A DNA stretch of 64,000 nt from positions 87,207,432-87,271,431 of the forward strand of contig CAXKWD010000009.1 in the NCBI GenBank assembly GCA_964059195.1, read 5' to 3'. The notes beneath the pieces were generated by a model. That model was not told the DNA's origin. It did not search any database and worked only from the letters and a program-made list of their open reading frames with translations. Below are positions 1 to 11,920 of this stretch, one piece after another. The stretch is from Ectobius pallidus. Taxonomy: Eukaryota; Arthropoda; Insecta; Blattodea; Ectobiidae. Each line of letters begins with the position of its first letter. Within the stretch, counting starts at the first letter, position 1. The position numbers and the translations under genes are program-made.

Positions 1-3000
1 CATTTAATAAATAATATTGCGTTTATAAATTTGTATTTTACTATTTCAAGAATGAAAGTATCGGAGTACCGGTATCGAAACAAAACATATTGCTATCAAA
101 AACTGGTATCAATTCAATTACTATTAAATTACATCTTAGTGCTTACTGAAAATTTATCAAAAATCACGTGTTTTGTTATGTGTTCAAGAAAACGTGTAAT
201 ACGATACGGCAATATTGTAGGAAGTTACTAAGATTCTGGCATAAAAAAACCTTCAATACGAAGAGTTACAGATTAGCACTTGACCATGTACAGAAAGTCT
301 TGTAAAGGCAGTTGCTACACATCATGTGCACATAAGTATTTCACCTTAAGTCACCTTCTTTTCTCCTTCAAGCTGCGAGATCTTGACTTCGCATAGCGGT
401 GTTGAGAGTAATACACTGTTCAAGGTTTAAAAAGCCGTAAATTCCGATTTATAGACCGTTACTTTCACATAAAACTGTGTGGGACAACTAGAGTAGATTA
501 CGTTTTCAAAACGACATTAAATATGAGTACGAATGAAGCATGAAGTTTTTATACTTCTAAATTATTTTTTATTGTTCGAAGAAAACTTCTATGAATACTG
601 AAGGCTTGTCTGTCTCTTAATCAACCATTTGGTAGCCTTGTTAGATCGTCATTTTCCATATCCATTATATTATTCTGTTCAGTGATCTAAATGAAATTAA
701 GTAAAACCTAGAAAAAACATCAGAATAAGTATTGTAACACTTTCAAGTCTCAGTATTCGTACCAAAATAGTAATAACGAGGAACATAAATCTTGCATTTT
801 CTTATTAAATTGGTGTTTTAAAAAATATGTCACCCCTGAAGACGATTATATTACTCCCTAGAAGACAAACTGTCTACAAACTGAAATATTTTGAACTTTT
901 GAAATAAAAACTGAAATTTAAGACAACAAACTTTCACTTTTTAGCATGGTAAAACTGCAACATTTTGACATTTATGGGTATAAAAAATAAATTTTGTATT
1001 TCTGTGCAGTATAAGGACAATTTGATTTCACAAAACCTTGTATTATGCCAATTTCCAATGCAGTTCATTGTTAATTTCAGACGGTTTAAAGATTAACGTT
1101 ATACCTTTAAAATTTTTATAACAAAAAGGAGATAATGTAATGTGATCAAAGCAATTAAGTTTTGTAACTTATATGACAGGCCACAAGTTAAAACAACTGC
1201 GTGACAGATCACTATATATCCGGGACACGCCCACAAGTATATCTCTGACTGATTACACATGTTGACCTTGCTTAAATAAGTTCCAGATACAATGGACTTT
1301 CCACACATAGACTTAGATTTAATTATTGAACATTGATTAGTGATTTCACTTTTTTACGTATAGGGAACAGCAAACATACCCACTCATGGAAAAGTCTCTC
1401 TTTTATGCTAAAAGTTGTGTTCCGACTTTCGAACCATAGAAATCAATAATAAAATCGTCAGCTGTAAATACAGATTTATAACGGAAAGTAATCTTTCAAA
1501 AACCATTTTCGAAGGAGCATGACCGTAATATAGGCCTACGTGTGGGGGAAAACAAAAATAAATAAATAAGCGTTTCCGTTCTGATCTGATCTGAATGTAA
1601 CTTATTTTCCGAAACAATGTGATCTGTAACTTACCGGTACTTTAAAATAAAACACGTTATAATTACCTTTATTAATGGTTACAATAAAAATACAAAAGGT
1701 AAATGTTATGTCGTACTTCAGAAAAAATTTCGTATGAAACGGGGAAATCTATTGAGAAACACCTTAACATGTACACTGGGATACTAATTATGCTCTCCTT
1801 CGAGTCAGATGTAAAGCAGGTGTCGTTTATTTACGGCATGTTAAAAAAATAACTACTACGACACAAAGGGTCCCTGCGCAAAATTATTCTGCTTTTCACG
1901 CCCAACGTGATATACCTTATCAGTTTCACCGTCAACATGATATTCCGATTATCTAAAAATCCGAAAGCATAAGTTTCCAGGAACCCGAAGACCCATCATG
2001 GCCTATATAATAACGAGTATTTGACTTTAAACTGTTTTATTTTTAAAACGAAAGAATTACATCGCGAATAGAATTAAGGTAAAAGAATTAATTAGAAATA
2101 AGGATTATGGAATAAAAAAAGAGAGAATCCAAAACTACTAGACTATAATGATGGTCCATTTTCTACGGAACATCTTGTTTAGGTGGCAGTATTCATAAAC
2201 ACATTGAAATTTCGTAAGACAATACAAAAGATCTCAGGAAATGAAGTAAATATTGTAGTCGTTTGAGCTTTGTTATCTCGTTTTAAATTATACACTGACT
2301 GCCCAAAAACTGTAAAGACACTATTTATAAGTTTTAAAATAATTTATAAGATTTAGTATATAACAGCAAAGAGTCCTGTTATATAACATTATTATTGAAT
2401 TTCCAAAAAAATACAGAACCCTATTTTACCAGCTGGCATATTAGGGTAATACAGTAGATTAAACATATACAGAGTATAACTTACAGTAGACTACATATAC
2501 ATATTACAATTTTTCAAATACACTATTCTTGTAACTTGAAACAACTTTATAGCTTTGCTTATTTAAGAAGAGACGATAGATCGGTGTAGCAAAGTCAAAA
2601 TTTAAAAAAATTAAAAATAATATTAACTAATAACGTTCATGCGTAAATAGTGGACAATGAAATAAGAGATGCCTAACAGACTGGCTTTCCTCTTTACATG
2701 AAGTCTACAATCTTGGGAAAAAACTAATCTTGCGTTGTGCTGACGTTATTCGTTTCTTGCCAGATCCGATCCTATTGGCTGTGCATATGCTCTCTTAATG
2801 AAGGATGGGGGCATAATCTATTGGAAATTTTAACAATTGAAGAAGCACATAACTTAGCTAATTCATCTGTTTTCTCATTTCCTACATTTCCCAGGATAAA
2901 CAAATATGAACTGTGCTTGTATTTAGTGCACATCTAATGTCAGTGGCTAGTGCATCATTATATTTATCATCTACGGCTTGTTATACAACATTAACGGTGA

Positions 3001-3640
3001 AAAATTCTGAACACCTTCGCAGTCACATACTGAATATAACAACATCGGCAGTAAAACTGAATTACAGAAACGACTGCACATAAACTTGAGAACTACAAAG
3101 AATCTCCATTTTGTGGACACGCCCTTTACTTCACCTACACCCCAAATACCTGGAGTTCTTTACAATCCAAACTTACGTTTCTTTCTTGTTAAACTATCAA
3201 GTTTTCTAATCAAAAGCTTGGAATACTGTATATATTTTTTTTCTCTCACCATGACAAATACTTTAGTTCCCCTTCGATTCACCTTGACAAAAATTGTGGC
3301 CCACGTCGCGGCTGTCTATTGTCAGAACACCTGCTTCACCTATACCAACCGCGTCCCCCAAGTTCCTGAAGGAATGGTTTCTACTTTCTACAACCTGCAG
3401 CCATCATCTTTCATAATCCAATTCAAAAGAAACCTTGGTTATTGCAGGGAAGATTATTGCAATTTGACTTTCACCAACTAGGGATTTGTGACTAACCAAC
3501 TAGGAATTTGTGACCATTAGGACCTCATAAAATATTTCAACACGTCTCTTTGGCAGCTGTGGAACATAGTAACATAAATTCATATTGCAACAAGAAAAAC
3601 CGAATATAGTCCACCTAAATACGTAACATTTAATAACACA
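1..3640. other. AT-rich stretch, no recognised gene or repeat
   Basis: I see no long open frame with protein-like composition, no tRNA-like promoter boxes and no obvious inverted or tandem repeat. One 131-codon open frame lies at 3086-3481 (+), but it starts at a TTG and resembles no family I know. A 22-bp unit (CCAACTAGG.ATTTGTGAC) is present twice in tandem at 3474-3515. Confidence 0.5.
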
Positions 3641-3958
3641 CTAGTAGTAGTAGTAAGTATTCTGCCTTCCGGCAGGTTTTCAAACTTGGTACGCGAATTT
3701 TGTTTTCCAAAACTGTCTATCCTCTGCTTCCTCCTTCAGCATCCAATATTTCCGCTTTTCCCTTAAATCGTCCAACAGCTGAATTCTTCTTCTTCCAAGT
3801 CTAGTTGTACACTCCAATCTTCCTTCTACGACATCATGTAATAAGCAGTTCCTTCTGAGAATGTTCCCAACCCAGTTTGCTTTCCTCTGACGAATTGTGT
3901 GTATGATTGACTTCTTCTCACCCACTCTACTCAGAACCTCTTCGTTTGTCACAAACAC
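3641..3958 (-). pseudogene. 5'-truncated LINE: C-terminal tail of a reverse transcriptase ORF with (CTA)n tail
   Basis: The minus strand carries about 92 codons matching the post-RT tail typical of insect endonuclease/reverse-transcriptase LINEs: NEEVLSRVGEKKSI, then RQRKANWVGNILRRNCLLHDV, then a basic GRRRIQLLDDLREKRKYW block. In intact relatives this follows the RT domain of a protein that copies its own RNA at the target site. The frame is open here, but the RT and endonuclease domains are absent, so it is a 5'-truncated dead copy. After the coding part the sense strand has a CCTGCCGGAAGGCAG hairpin and ends in (CTA)n, seen on the plus strand as (TAG)n at 3643-3655, which is a usual LINE tail. 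A more decayed relative lies at 33421-33880. The clade is not certain from this fragment. Confidence 0.8.
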
Positions 3959-3960
3959 AA

Positions 3961-4734
3961 TTTTTATGACATTCCTATGATGATATTAACCAATTTTGTG
4001 TAACTCTGTAGGCTAGGCCTCCTGCTTATTTGCAGGAATGAAGTTTGTGGAAAAAAACTTCATTAGCACGATTATTTTAATTTGTTAAACTACAGTGCTT
4101 TATTGTTTTCATATAAAATATATCTGTGTATTATAGATGTGTTTTTCCCCTAGTTTTTGGTCAACTCTTTAGCCTACATACTATTAATTTACATTGTACA
4201 GGTAGGGAAAAAAAAGCGGACCGACTAAAATATCTAAGTTGCCGATATGAGCCACTGCGCATGCCTAGCGGCATTCACAGGATAGCAGGGAATGTATTGA
4301 ATTTTTTTCTACAGCCTTTAAATTGCATGGATTGAGAAATAATTTCACGTAATTTGCATTGCTTGTGAAAAAAAAACGTTTCTGTTAAATCTCTTACACT
4401 TATTTATACATATCACAAGGCTCTGAAATCAGCTACAAGAGTCGGTCCGCTTCCCCCCCCCCCCCTACCTGTACATACTTCAGCAACATATTTCAAAAAA
4501 CATTTCTATAATTCATACTGCCATAAATCCGCCCAACATAGGCACTTTATTTTGATTTAGGAGATGGATTTAACTAAAATAACAATATCTAATATTTTTA
4601 AATGTATGTATATGCGTCATATACATATGTATGTAAGCTTCAGTTTGTAAATAATTCCATTCAATTAACTGTTAAACTTGTATCACTGTAAACACTGAAC
4701 TGTAAAAGCAATAAACTACTACTACTACTACTAC
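3961..4734 (+). mobile_element. Probable LINE 3' UTR ending in (ACT)n, split by a MITE
   Basis: Two small hairpins (TCCTGC...GCAGGA near 4020-4038; AATGAAGTTT...AAACTTCATT near 4035-4065) are followed, after the MITE at 4199-4471, by AT-rich sequence that ends in CAATAAA and an (ACT)n run at about 4716-4734. Stem-loops plus a short tandem tail are typical of non-LTR 3' ends. No coding part is attached, so this is inference. Confidence 0.4.
4199..4471. mobile_element. Non-autonomous TIR element (MITE), TA-flanked, 273 bp
   Basis: Terminal inverted repeats of about 30 bp are visible. The left end begins CAGGTAGGG, with an A-run and then GCGGACCGACT. The right end mirrors it as AGTCGGTCCGC, a C-run and CCCTACCTG. 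Both ends are flanked by TA (4197-4198 and 4472-4473), as expected of a Tc1/mariner-type target duplication. The interior is AT-rich with no coding potential. The A-run (left) and C-run (right) show that the arms have diverged. Confidence 0.75.
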
Positions 4735-5126
4735 CATAGGGGGTTCAAACCCCCAAACCCCCCCCCCCATTGATTAAAAAAAGGAAAATTGTATATTTTT
4801 TTAAAGTCTGCCCATAAATTACTTAATACAAGTATAAAGCGTGGGAAGCTTAAAACTCGTTATTTTGCGTCTTAATTTTTAAAATTTTCCGGGGGAGGAC
4901 CCCCGGAAGCTTAAAACTCGTTATTTTGCGTCTTAATTTTTAAAATTTTCCGGGGGAGGACCCTCGGAAGCTTAACACTTGTTATTTTGCATCTTAATTT
5001 TTAAAAATTTCCGGGGGAGGACCCCCGGTCCCCCCTCTCCCCCTCTCCCTGGGGGGTATTCCATACCCCCGAGACCCCGCGGATGTTATAACCCCCCCCC
5101 ATTTGGTCGGCCTGGTTACGCCTATG
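4735..5126. mobile_element. Probable DNA-transposon derivative with C-rich ends and internal 61-bp tandem repeats
   Basis: The termini CATAGG (left) and CCTATG (right) are inverted, and both are bordered by ACTACTAC (4727-4734 and 5127-5134), which would fit an 8-bp hAT-style target duplication. The left copy sits at the end of an (ACT)n run, so the duplication is ambiguous. The right end, read inward, gives CATAGGCGTAACCAGG, a style common at ends of hAT-like elements. Inside are G/C runs and the tandem array annotated separately. Confidence 0.45.
4845..5027 (+). repeat. Tandem repeat, 3 copies of a 61-bp unit
   Basis: The unit starts GAAGCTTAA at 4845, 4906 and 4967 (period exactly 61) and ends in GGGGGAGGACCCCCG, which is itself a small hairpin. 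Copies 1 and 2 are almost identical; copy 3 carries several substitutions. A long C/T-rich stretch and another hairpin (GGGGGTATTCCATACCCCC) follow. Confidence 0.9.
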
Positions 5127-5939
5127 ACTACTACATACAAAGAAAATACAATTCTGGAAATTGACAGTAATTTAACACAGACGTTAGGCATAAAAAATGG
5201 ATAGGGGAAAAAGAACCATTTTCTGAACATCTTTTGGATATAAAATATGCATTTCACTATTTGATTCATCCAGTTTAATGGACACGGTCAACAATATAGT
5301 ATCTGGAATTATATTTCTTTCACACTGGCCGTGTGTAGGCTAGGGTGGAAAGTAGAGTCAGACTGAAAAATCCAATGCCATAGCCAGGATTTGAATGTTT
5401 CAGCCTGACTGTACCTTTCCAATATAGCATCTATTATGCAGAATAACTTCAATAAAGGAACTGACTGAACAAACTAGAACCTGTACCTGTAAGAATGTAT
5501 AACTTCTAGGAGTATTCCGCCCTATTCTTTTCTAATTTTGTGAATTGAATAGAATAACATTTAAAATAAGATTTTTGGCTTCTTAAATTGTTTCCTGCCG
5601 ATGGAAAGGTAAGTAGGCGTGTATGGAATAGACGAAAGGTAAATAAGGCACGGAATGGTTTCAAGTTCATTGAGAGATTGTAAGATTTTATCAGCCCTAC
5701 TTATCACATAATTACAGTACATGCCAAACAAGAACTGCTTACGTATATCACCATACCTGGGTGGGGCCAACATTCAACAACTTATTGAGCCTGCATCATT
5801 TTACCAAGTGATAACTGATTAACGATTATCGATTACCAACAAGAAATGTAAAATTGTGAAAATCATTCGAGTTACATCCAATCTGAACTACAAGAAATTC
5901 GAAATATAGAGCAGACTATTGAAATGAAACTGCCAAGGT

Positions 5940-6850
5940 ACATGAATAGTTAATAAAATCAGGTAAACTGATGTAACAAAGTGCCAGTATGTTTTTGTTT
6001 AATCAGTTATGACTGCAATTATGATATGCAGAATATGTTTTTTTTTTTTAAATTGATTTCCAAGTTAAGCTCCAGATTTATTCATTAAGCAGGGCTTACG
6101 GAAGAAGAAAGGTCTACCATCTCGACCACCTGGGTCATTTTAACGGTCTAGTTGGATAAGCGCATGTAAAACAATAGTGTTTTTTGTCATAGCTACCTGT
6201 ATTTTAATTTCCAAGGCATTATAAGATCACAGTAAAACAATAGGCTATGTCGTCAAGATAACTGATTTTCATTTTTTTAATAAATTCTTTCGAATACGTA
6301 TATTGCCATAAAATAGGCACTAAATTGAGCATTACTCCGAAACAGATCAACCGATTTTATCCATTATGAATAGACGTCTTCCCATGGACATTGTAAATGT
6401 GTATACCAAGTTTCATAAAAATCCGGTAAAGCGTATTTGAGTTACCGCGTCTTTAAAATATACACTAAATTGGGTTTTACTCCGGTACCGGTCAACAGAT
6501 TAGGTTCAAATTCAATAGGGCACTTCTCATGGACGTCATAAATGGGCATACCAAGTTTCATGAAAATCCGTTACAGCGTATTTGAGTGATGGCGCCTTTC
6601 TATGAGAAAGGCGCCATAATCTATTAAAATAGGCACTAAATTGGGCATTACTCCGGTGCCGGTGAACCGATTTGGTTCAATATCAATAGGGTTCTTCCCA
6701 TCGACATTATGAATGTATATACCAAGTTTCATGAAAATCCGAAAAAGCGTACTTGAGTTATGGTGCGTACAGACGCACGGACACAGACAGACAGACATTT
6801 TTCCGTCCCCCACACAATCTCATAAAGTACCATACTGGCACTTAATAACA
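5940..6850 (-). mobile_element. Family D repeat: head with (TCTG)n, three ~150-bp units and tail
   Basis: Read on the minus strand, the element starts near 6850 with TTAAGTGCCAGTATGGTAC, then GAGATTGTGTGGGGGACGG, then a TCTGTCTG run. Three diverged units follow (about 6625-6780, 6455-6590, 6302-6445), each containing AAATACGC-TTT, GGATTTTCATGAAACTTGG, TCCATGGG and CGGT.CCGGAGTAA. A tail module (5940-6130) holds CATACTGGCACTTTGTTAC and TTTACCTGATTTTATTAA. Other copies are at 40757, 42490 and 60705. I do not recognise the family. AAGTGCCAGTATG occurs inverted near both ends, so a TIR element is possible, but the tail homology continues beyond it. Confidence 0.7.
6589..6617. other. Perfect 13-bp-stem hairpin inside a family D copy
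   Basis: ATGGCGCCTTTCT (6589-6601) is exactly complementary to AGAAAGGCGCCAT (6605-6617) across a 3-nt loop. It lies between two family D units and is not obvious in the other copies. Confidence 0.85.
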
Positions 6851-7633
6851 GTAACAATAATAATAAAGTTATCATAATCAGACCGAAATAGGCGCCTAGT
6901 TTGTTGGTATAAAAATGCCAATCTAATGCGATAAACCATAATTATTAAATCTCTTCAGCTGATTTTATTTATCGGCTAGTTACAGGCATCTGTAATTAAA
7001 AACTCGATTTTTATTACATATTATATTATTTATATAAGAATTACATGAATGTGCAAATACATAATATATACATATACATATTTCATCTTCCATTGCCATA
7101 TGTTACACTTCTTTCCTAAAAGATTTTGCTCCTAAATTCTTTGATTAATTTGTGATGTGTAAATGTAGAATGGCTGTTCAATCATTCGATCATATACAGA
7201 CCAATAAAGTTTGAACTGTGTTTGGTATCGGTCCTTACTACGGTTCGTATAGAATCATAATATGATTTTTGTTCGAACATACAACGCTTATTACACGTGA
7301 CTTAGCGGTATCATAATGATATCCATTAAGACACAGAACTTCATTATAATACTGTTTGTGGCATCGTTGATATCTAATAACAAGGAACGATTTTCGAGCT
7401 TTGAAAGCTGTAATTCAAACTACACAATAAGCAATCTGCAATGTGTCTAAAAATGTTTCGACTCAAAAGTTAATCTTTAAAAATTACTTTCAAAACAGTA
7501 CTAAAAGAAAATTGTTATGTTTAGGACTTCTTTGTAGGAAATTACTTTTTTGTTGTTGTATTGTACATGTGAATGTTTTGAGAGAGTGTACGTCTCATTT
7601 CTAAGGGGAAAATGTTGTAAGTTAGTCTAAGCT

Positions 7634-7669
<36 letters not shown>

Positions 7670-10108
7670 CTTCATGAACCACACATTGTTTCCATTGGAC
7701 ATCTAAACTACTGCAATTTTGAATAGTCACTTATTATGGTGAACTGTGATTAATATCTGGTTCCCGAAAGCTTACATAAAATGTGATGATGTTGATGATC
7801 ATAATTGTAATAAAAATAATAATGGAGGACCCGTGAAGCCATTACGAATACTAATAAAATAATAACATTTTTGCTGAGCTTACATGCTCTTCTTGTGAGT
7901 AGCTATTTCTGCAAGTCTAAGATAATACAACTTGAAAGTTCACTAATACTTCAATAAAATCAACACTAGCCTTCCTTTTAAGACACACACTACCGTAACT
8001 TTATCCACAATGCAATACTATGACATTTTCGCTATGAAGGAACTTGGTTGCGAGTGTCAAACGGAGAAATCAGTTAACTGCGTGTGAGTTCGAGACCTTT
8101 AGAAATCAGCCAATTGCATTAATCGCTCAACCATCATGGCAGAATAATCGTATTCAGCTGCCTATTATTAGTTCACGCTGCAAGGGAAAGCATTAGCGAT
8201 TTCAAATTTTATGGTGCGTGTCTTCAATAATTAGGGGAAATTTTTGCCTGCATAATTTTCACGGATTTGTAGCGTTGCATAAAATACATTCATTTTCATT
8301 ATGGTGCCCACCAGAGGCATGTCTCGAATTAAATTAAATTAAATTAAACAATATAACTGCATTGACCTATTTCATAGAAGCTACAGAAAAAAGTACTATA
8401 CAGCGGTAGGTTATTTATTCCGATATTATGATAAACTCAGTAAGCATGATATAAAATAATGACACTTTTATTAAATTTAGGCTACAGTGGATTAATGTAG
8501 TCTACAGTATGAATATGGTTTACTATTCGCACGCAGTGTAAGAAACGTATACAAATACCATGTTTTGTGTGCAAGAAATGGCTACTGCAACCATATTTTA
8601 GAAAACATTCATTTATTTTTTATCTGAACAATTCTGAATAAATGTGGATTCTAATTAATATTTAAATAAATATTTACTTTCGAAGGAAAAGCGAGGCTTG
8701 ATACAAAATGCATTTTACGTAAAGAAATATAAAAAATGTAAAGTTCATAACCATAGCAACTAAGATAGGGTAGATTTACTTATGTTGTACATACGTTATA
8801 GGCTTACTCTATCAGCTTAATGTTTTTTTTTCTACTTACTATAGACACTTCGAAGAAACACAATGTGTGGAACTACACAATTATGTAAATTGTGCAAAAC
8901 TATACAATTTACATATTATGTTTATGGATAAGTAACGAAACCTAGAGCATAAGAAATCTACATTCTCATTAGCTGTTACGCCTAGAAAAACAGAACTGAA
9001 AAATTCACAATCATTCTACTTCACAGTGTTCTTTTCAAGGCCCAGTTTCTAAACAAGATTGGAAACTACAGTGCGGAAGAATGATATAAGAGAGGCAACT
9101 GGCCAGTGGATCCTCTCAGCACAGACCCCTTTATAATAATTATAGCTTCCCAAAAGAAACTGGAAAACCTTGAAATAGAAGTAGTACCTTAGATGCCATC
9201 AATTTACGGGTTTTTTTTGTTCCTTTTAGAATACAGCTCCGGAGGGGTTTTCAACCTTCTACACACGGCATGACTTTTAAGATGTAGTATTCGTCTGGTT
9301 AGAGCCATGTTTTATGTAAAAGACCCTATGAAAACTAAGCTTTAAAAATGTTAAAAAAATTATTGACCGATCATACTTTACTGGGGGCTGTTGTCACCTT
9401 ACTCTAATGAAGCAGGAAACATAGAAAGCTCTATTCATGTGAAACGTAATTTCTACATCTCAGTGAAAATGCATAACTTCACATCTTTTATGTGTGCCTC
9501 TCTTTAACCATTTTTGTTTTTTCCCCCTTTTTCTTCCCGTTCCTTCTCATTCTCTTGTTCTCTATTTCGCTCTGGTCGATGATTAGCAATATAGCTCTTC
9601 AGTTAGACGGCACTTTTTTTCATTTTTAAAGAGGAATAAACACACAAAAAATGTTACTTTCTCTAACCGTACCATAGGTACTACTAAAGGAAGGCTTGTG
9701 TTTTACCTTTAAATTGAATGTCACGTTTTCAACATTACAAGTTAAATTAAAAAATAATAAAATAATCGATAAAATAGAAAAATAAATTTTAAAAAGCTAT
9801 TTTCAGAAATATGTTTTTTTTGTGATTTTACGTGTCTTTCTTTATTTTTACAACCACTTTACATGAAGATAATTTCATTCTTCGCGATTTTCTAGAAAAC
9901 GGCTCTAACGAGTTCAATTTTCCTCTCGAATTGCATAACGTGCATAATATTATATTAAGAGCTAAACAGTTTATTTGAAGTAATTTTCTCCCTAAATCCT
10001 CTGGAGAATAGTTAAAGGCCACAGTTTCATTCACAAACTTAATTTAAAAAAAACTATTTTGCAATAACGAGACTTGCAATGAACTACTCCAATACAGTCG
10101 TGTACTCT
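6851..10108. other. AT-rich intergenic or intronic DNA with one (AT)n microsatellite
   Basis: No gene is recognisable. A pure (AT)n run lies at 7636-7667. Short direct repeats (AATTAAATTAAATTAAATTAA near 8329) and a small inverted repeat (ACAATTATGTAAATTGT near 8877) are present. One pyrimidine-rich patch is at about 9510-9575. Nothing else is supported. Confidence 0.5.
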
Positions 10109-10395
10109 TTGCTGGATTATATCTGTATCTGTATCTGTATCTGGTACCCTATGATCCCCAGGTGGGGCGAAGGGGCCTCCAATGGAGGTTTCATTACCTA
10201 TACTAATTTTGATATGCTTATTTTCCGAGAGAGGGTAGAGGGACAGGTGGTAAGCCCATCGCAACCCCCCTTTGGAAACTAAGTATTTCTTGGACGTGAA
10301 AGGGCCGAGAAATTTTGTCCAGAGGCTCTAATTTAGGCTTGGAGTTCTTTTACGTGCCGTAAATCTACGACACGGGACCCCCTTGCTGGATTATA
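10109..10395 (-). mobile_element. Family B SINE, 5'-truncated, with 13-bp target-site duplication
   Basis: The body (10122-10382) is flanked by the perfect direct repeat TTGCTGGATTATA at 10109-10121 and 10383-10395. The sense strand is minus. It starts inside the element at GGGTCCCGTGTCGTAG, passes CCTAAATTAGAGCCTCTGG and GTAATGAAACCTCCATTGG, and ends in a (GATACA)n tail, seen on the plus strand as (TATCTG)n at 10120-10141. It lacks the tRNA-like head, which the family B copies at 31617 and 14230 retain. This is a clear LINE-mobilised insertion with 5' truncation. Confidence 0.85.
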
Positions 10396-10797
10396 GGGTA
10401 AAGGAATTTATGTGAGGGTTACACATCCGATTTTCCTACCCAAAACCTCAATATTGTATAGGCTAAATAGAAAGAGGGTTAAAAATTTAAGTATAAAGTG
10501 TGAGATAAGTACGAATTTCATAACTCTCTGAATAACTTACGTTTCACTGATGACTGAATTTTTCAAAATTCTACCTTAGGAATTAACACAAAAATAGTTT
10601 TACTTTTAATGTTTCATTAACCCAAAAAGTTTAATGTATCTGGAAAATCCCACATTGGCTATTTGTAGTTTATTGCACATGTTCACAATGAAGGCGTATA
10701 GGTGTGTATTTTGGCACTGGTTTTGATGCATGCCATTTAAAGCAATTTGTGGTTACATTTTATTGTAACAATTATTGTAAGAGGGTCTATAACTATT

Positions 10798-10905
10798 ATG
10801 AATTCCTTTGATCCCTTTCCGTTCGCAGAAAAGGCGACTTCTGCTGGTAGTGCAACTAATAGTAGTGACTTCCATTCTAGGAATCGACTTCAAGTCCTTG
10901 TGAGT
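10798..10905 (+). other. Exon-like open frame with consensus splice donor (unconfirmed)
   Basis: From an ATG at 10798 there are 34 protein-like codons (MNSFDPFPFAEKA...RNRLQVL) leading to CTT|GTGAGTA, a near-ideal donor with GT at 10900-10901. No partner exon, promoter or homologue is recognised, and the frame could be chance. It lies on the strand opposite the only convincing gene. Confidence 0.15.
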
Positions 10906-11754
10906 ATAAAGCAATCGTTTGAAGAGAGGTTTGCTAGTCAATCTACCACTTGTTTCACATAGTAAAATACCAGGAATGGAGAAGCCGGTTTTTAAAGCAA
11001 ACCCTCCTCGTTTTAGAATACATTATTCAAGAGGCGCTGGAGGATGAAAACGTATGAGTACCAATTTGTCATTCATATAAGTTAGCTGTTCTTCACGCTA
11101 AGCAATTACAGTGCACTACAGTTCTGCACAAACTGATAAAATGTAAACAAGCCTGTGCATACAAATGTATTTATCAAACGGAACAAACAATGTTTATTGT
11201 AAAAACAAACTCTTAAAATAACGGAAGGTAGATTTAACTGTAAATTGAATAAAAGAAAATGTTCTCTGATTACAATAGCAGAATGCAAACTAATCAAATG
11301 TGACTACACAATCCGCGCTGTTTAAGTGCTTTCCATCCCTAAATCAAGAACGGAATGAATTCAGAGTAGAAGATTATGGAAAGAGAAATATCGGTCGTAA
11401 CAATGGGTATTTCGGAACGGAACTTTGGTAGTAAGGGGCAATTACATGGTCAAAACTATAGTTTGAAATTGTATAACAAGTTTATTGCGAGCACCCTGAG
11501 TATGTAAATTACAATCCTAAACATTTTAAGAGGAAAATAAAAAAAATTATTATATAATATTAATAGCACAATTTTAATGTTGTTTGGTCTTTCAATGATT
11601 CAATCCAATTTATTCTATTTTTTATTGTTGTAAATTCTATATAAACCATTGGTTAATGCTGCAAAATATTTTTGTATACATTGTACTCATACATTTATAA
11701 TTTTTCGTTTGTAGTATACTGTGAATTGATATATAATCAGATTTACATTTAATG

Positions 11755-11920
11755 TACTATGCCCCCTAAACACGAGCTTTGCTCATATAGGGGCATACCT
11801 TACATTTTAAATGCTAGATTAGAAATAGTATTTTCTGTTGGTTTTATTTGTTTTTTTAACTTGTACAAAATGTGAAATAATGTAAGTAATGCAATGTAAT
11901 AATAATAAAAAAACTTTAAA
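11755..11920 (+). mobile_element. Probable LINE 3' terminus with stem-loop and (TAA)n-like tail
   Basis: TATGCCCCCTA and TATAGGGGCATA pair around an inner GAGC-TTT-GCTC stem at about 11759-11798. A T-rich stretch and a terminal AATAATAATAAAAAAAC follow. The fold-plus-tail layout is that of a non-LTR retrotransposon 3' UTR. No coding sequence is recognised upstream. Confidence 0.4.

Noticed and set aside
3086..3481. 131-codon plus-strand open frame
   Set aside because: It starts at TTG, has no recognisable domain and no clear splice context; the internal ATG frame is also anonymous.
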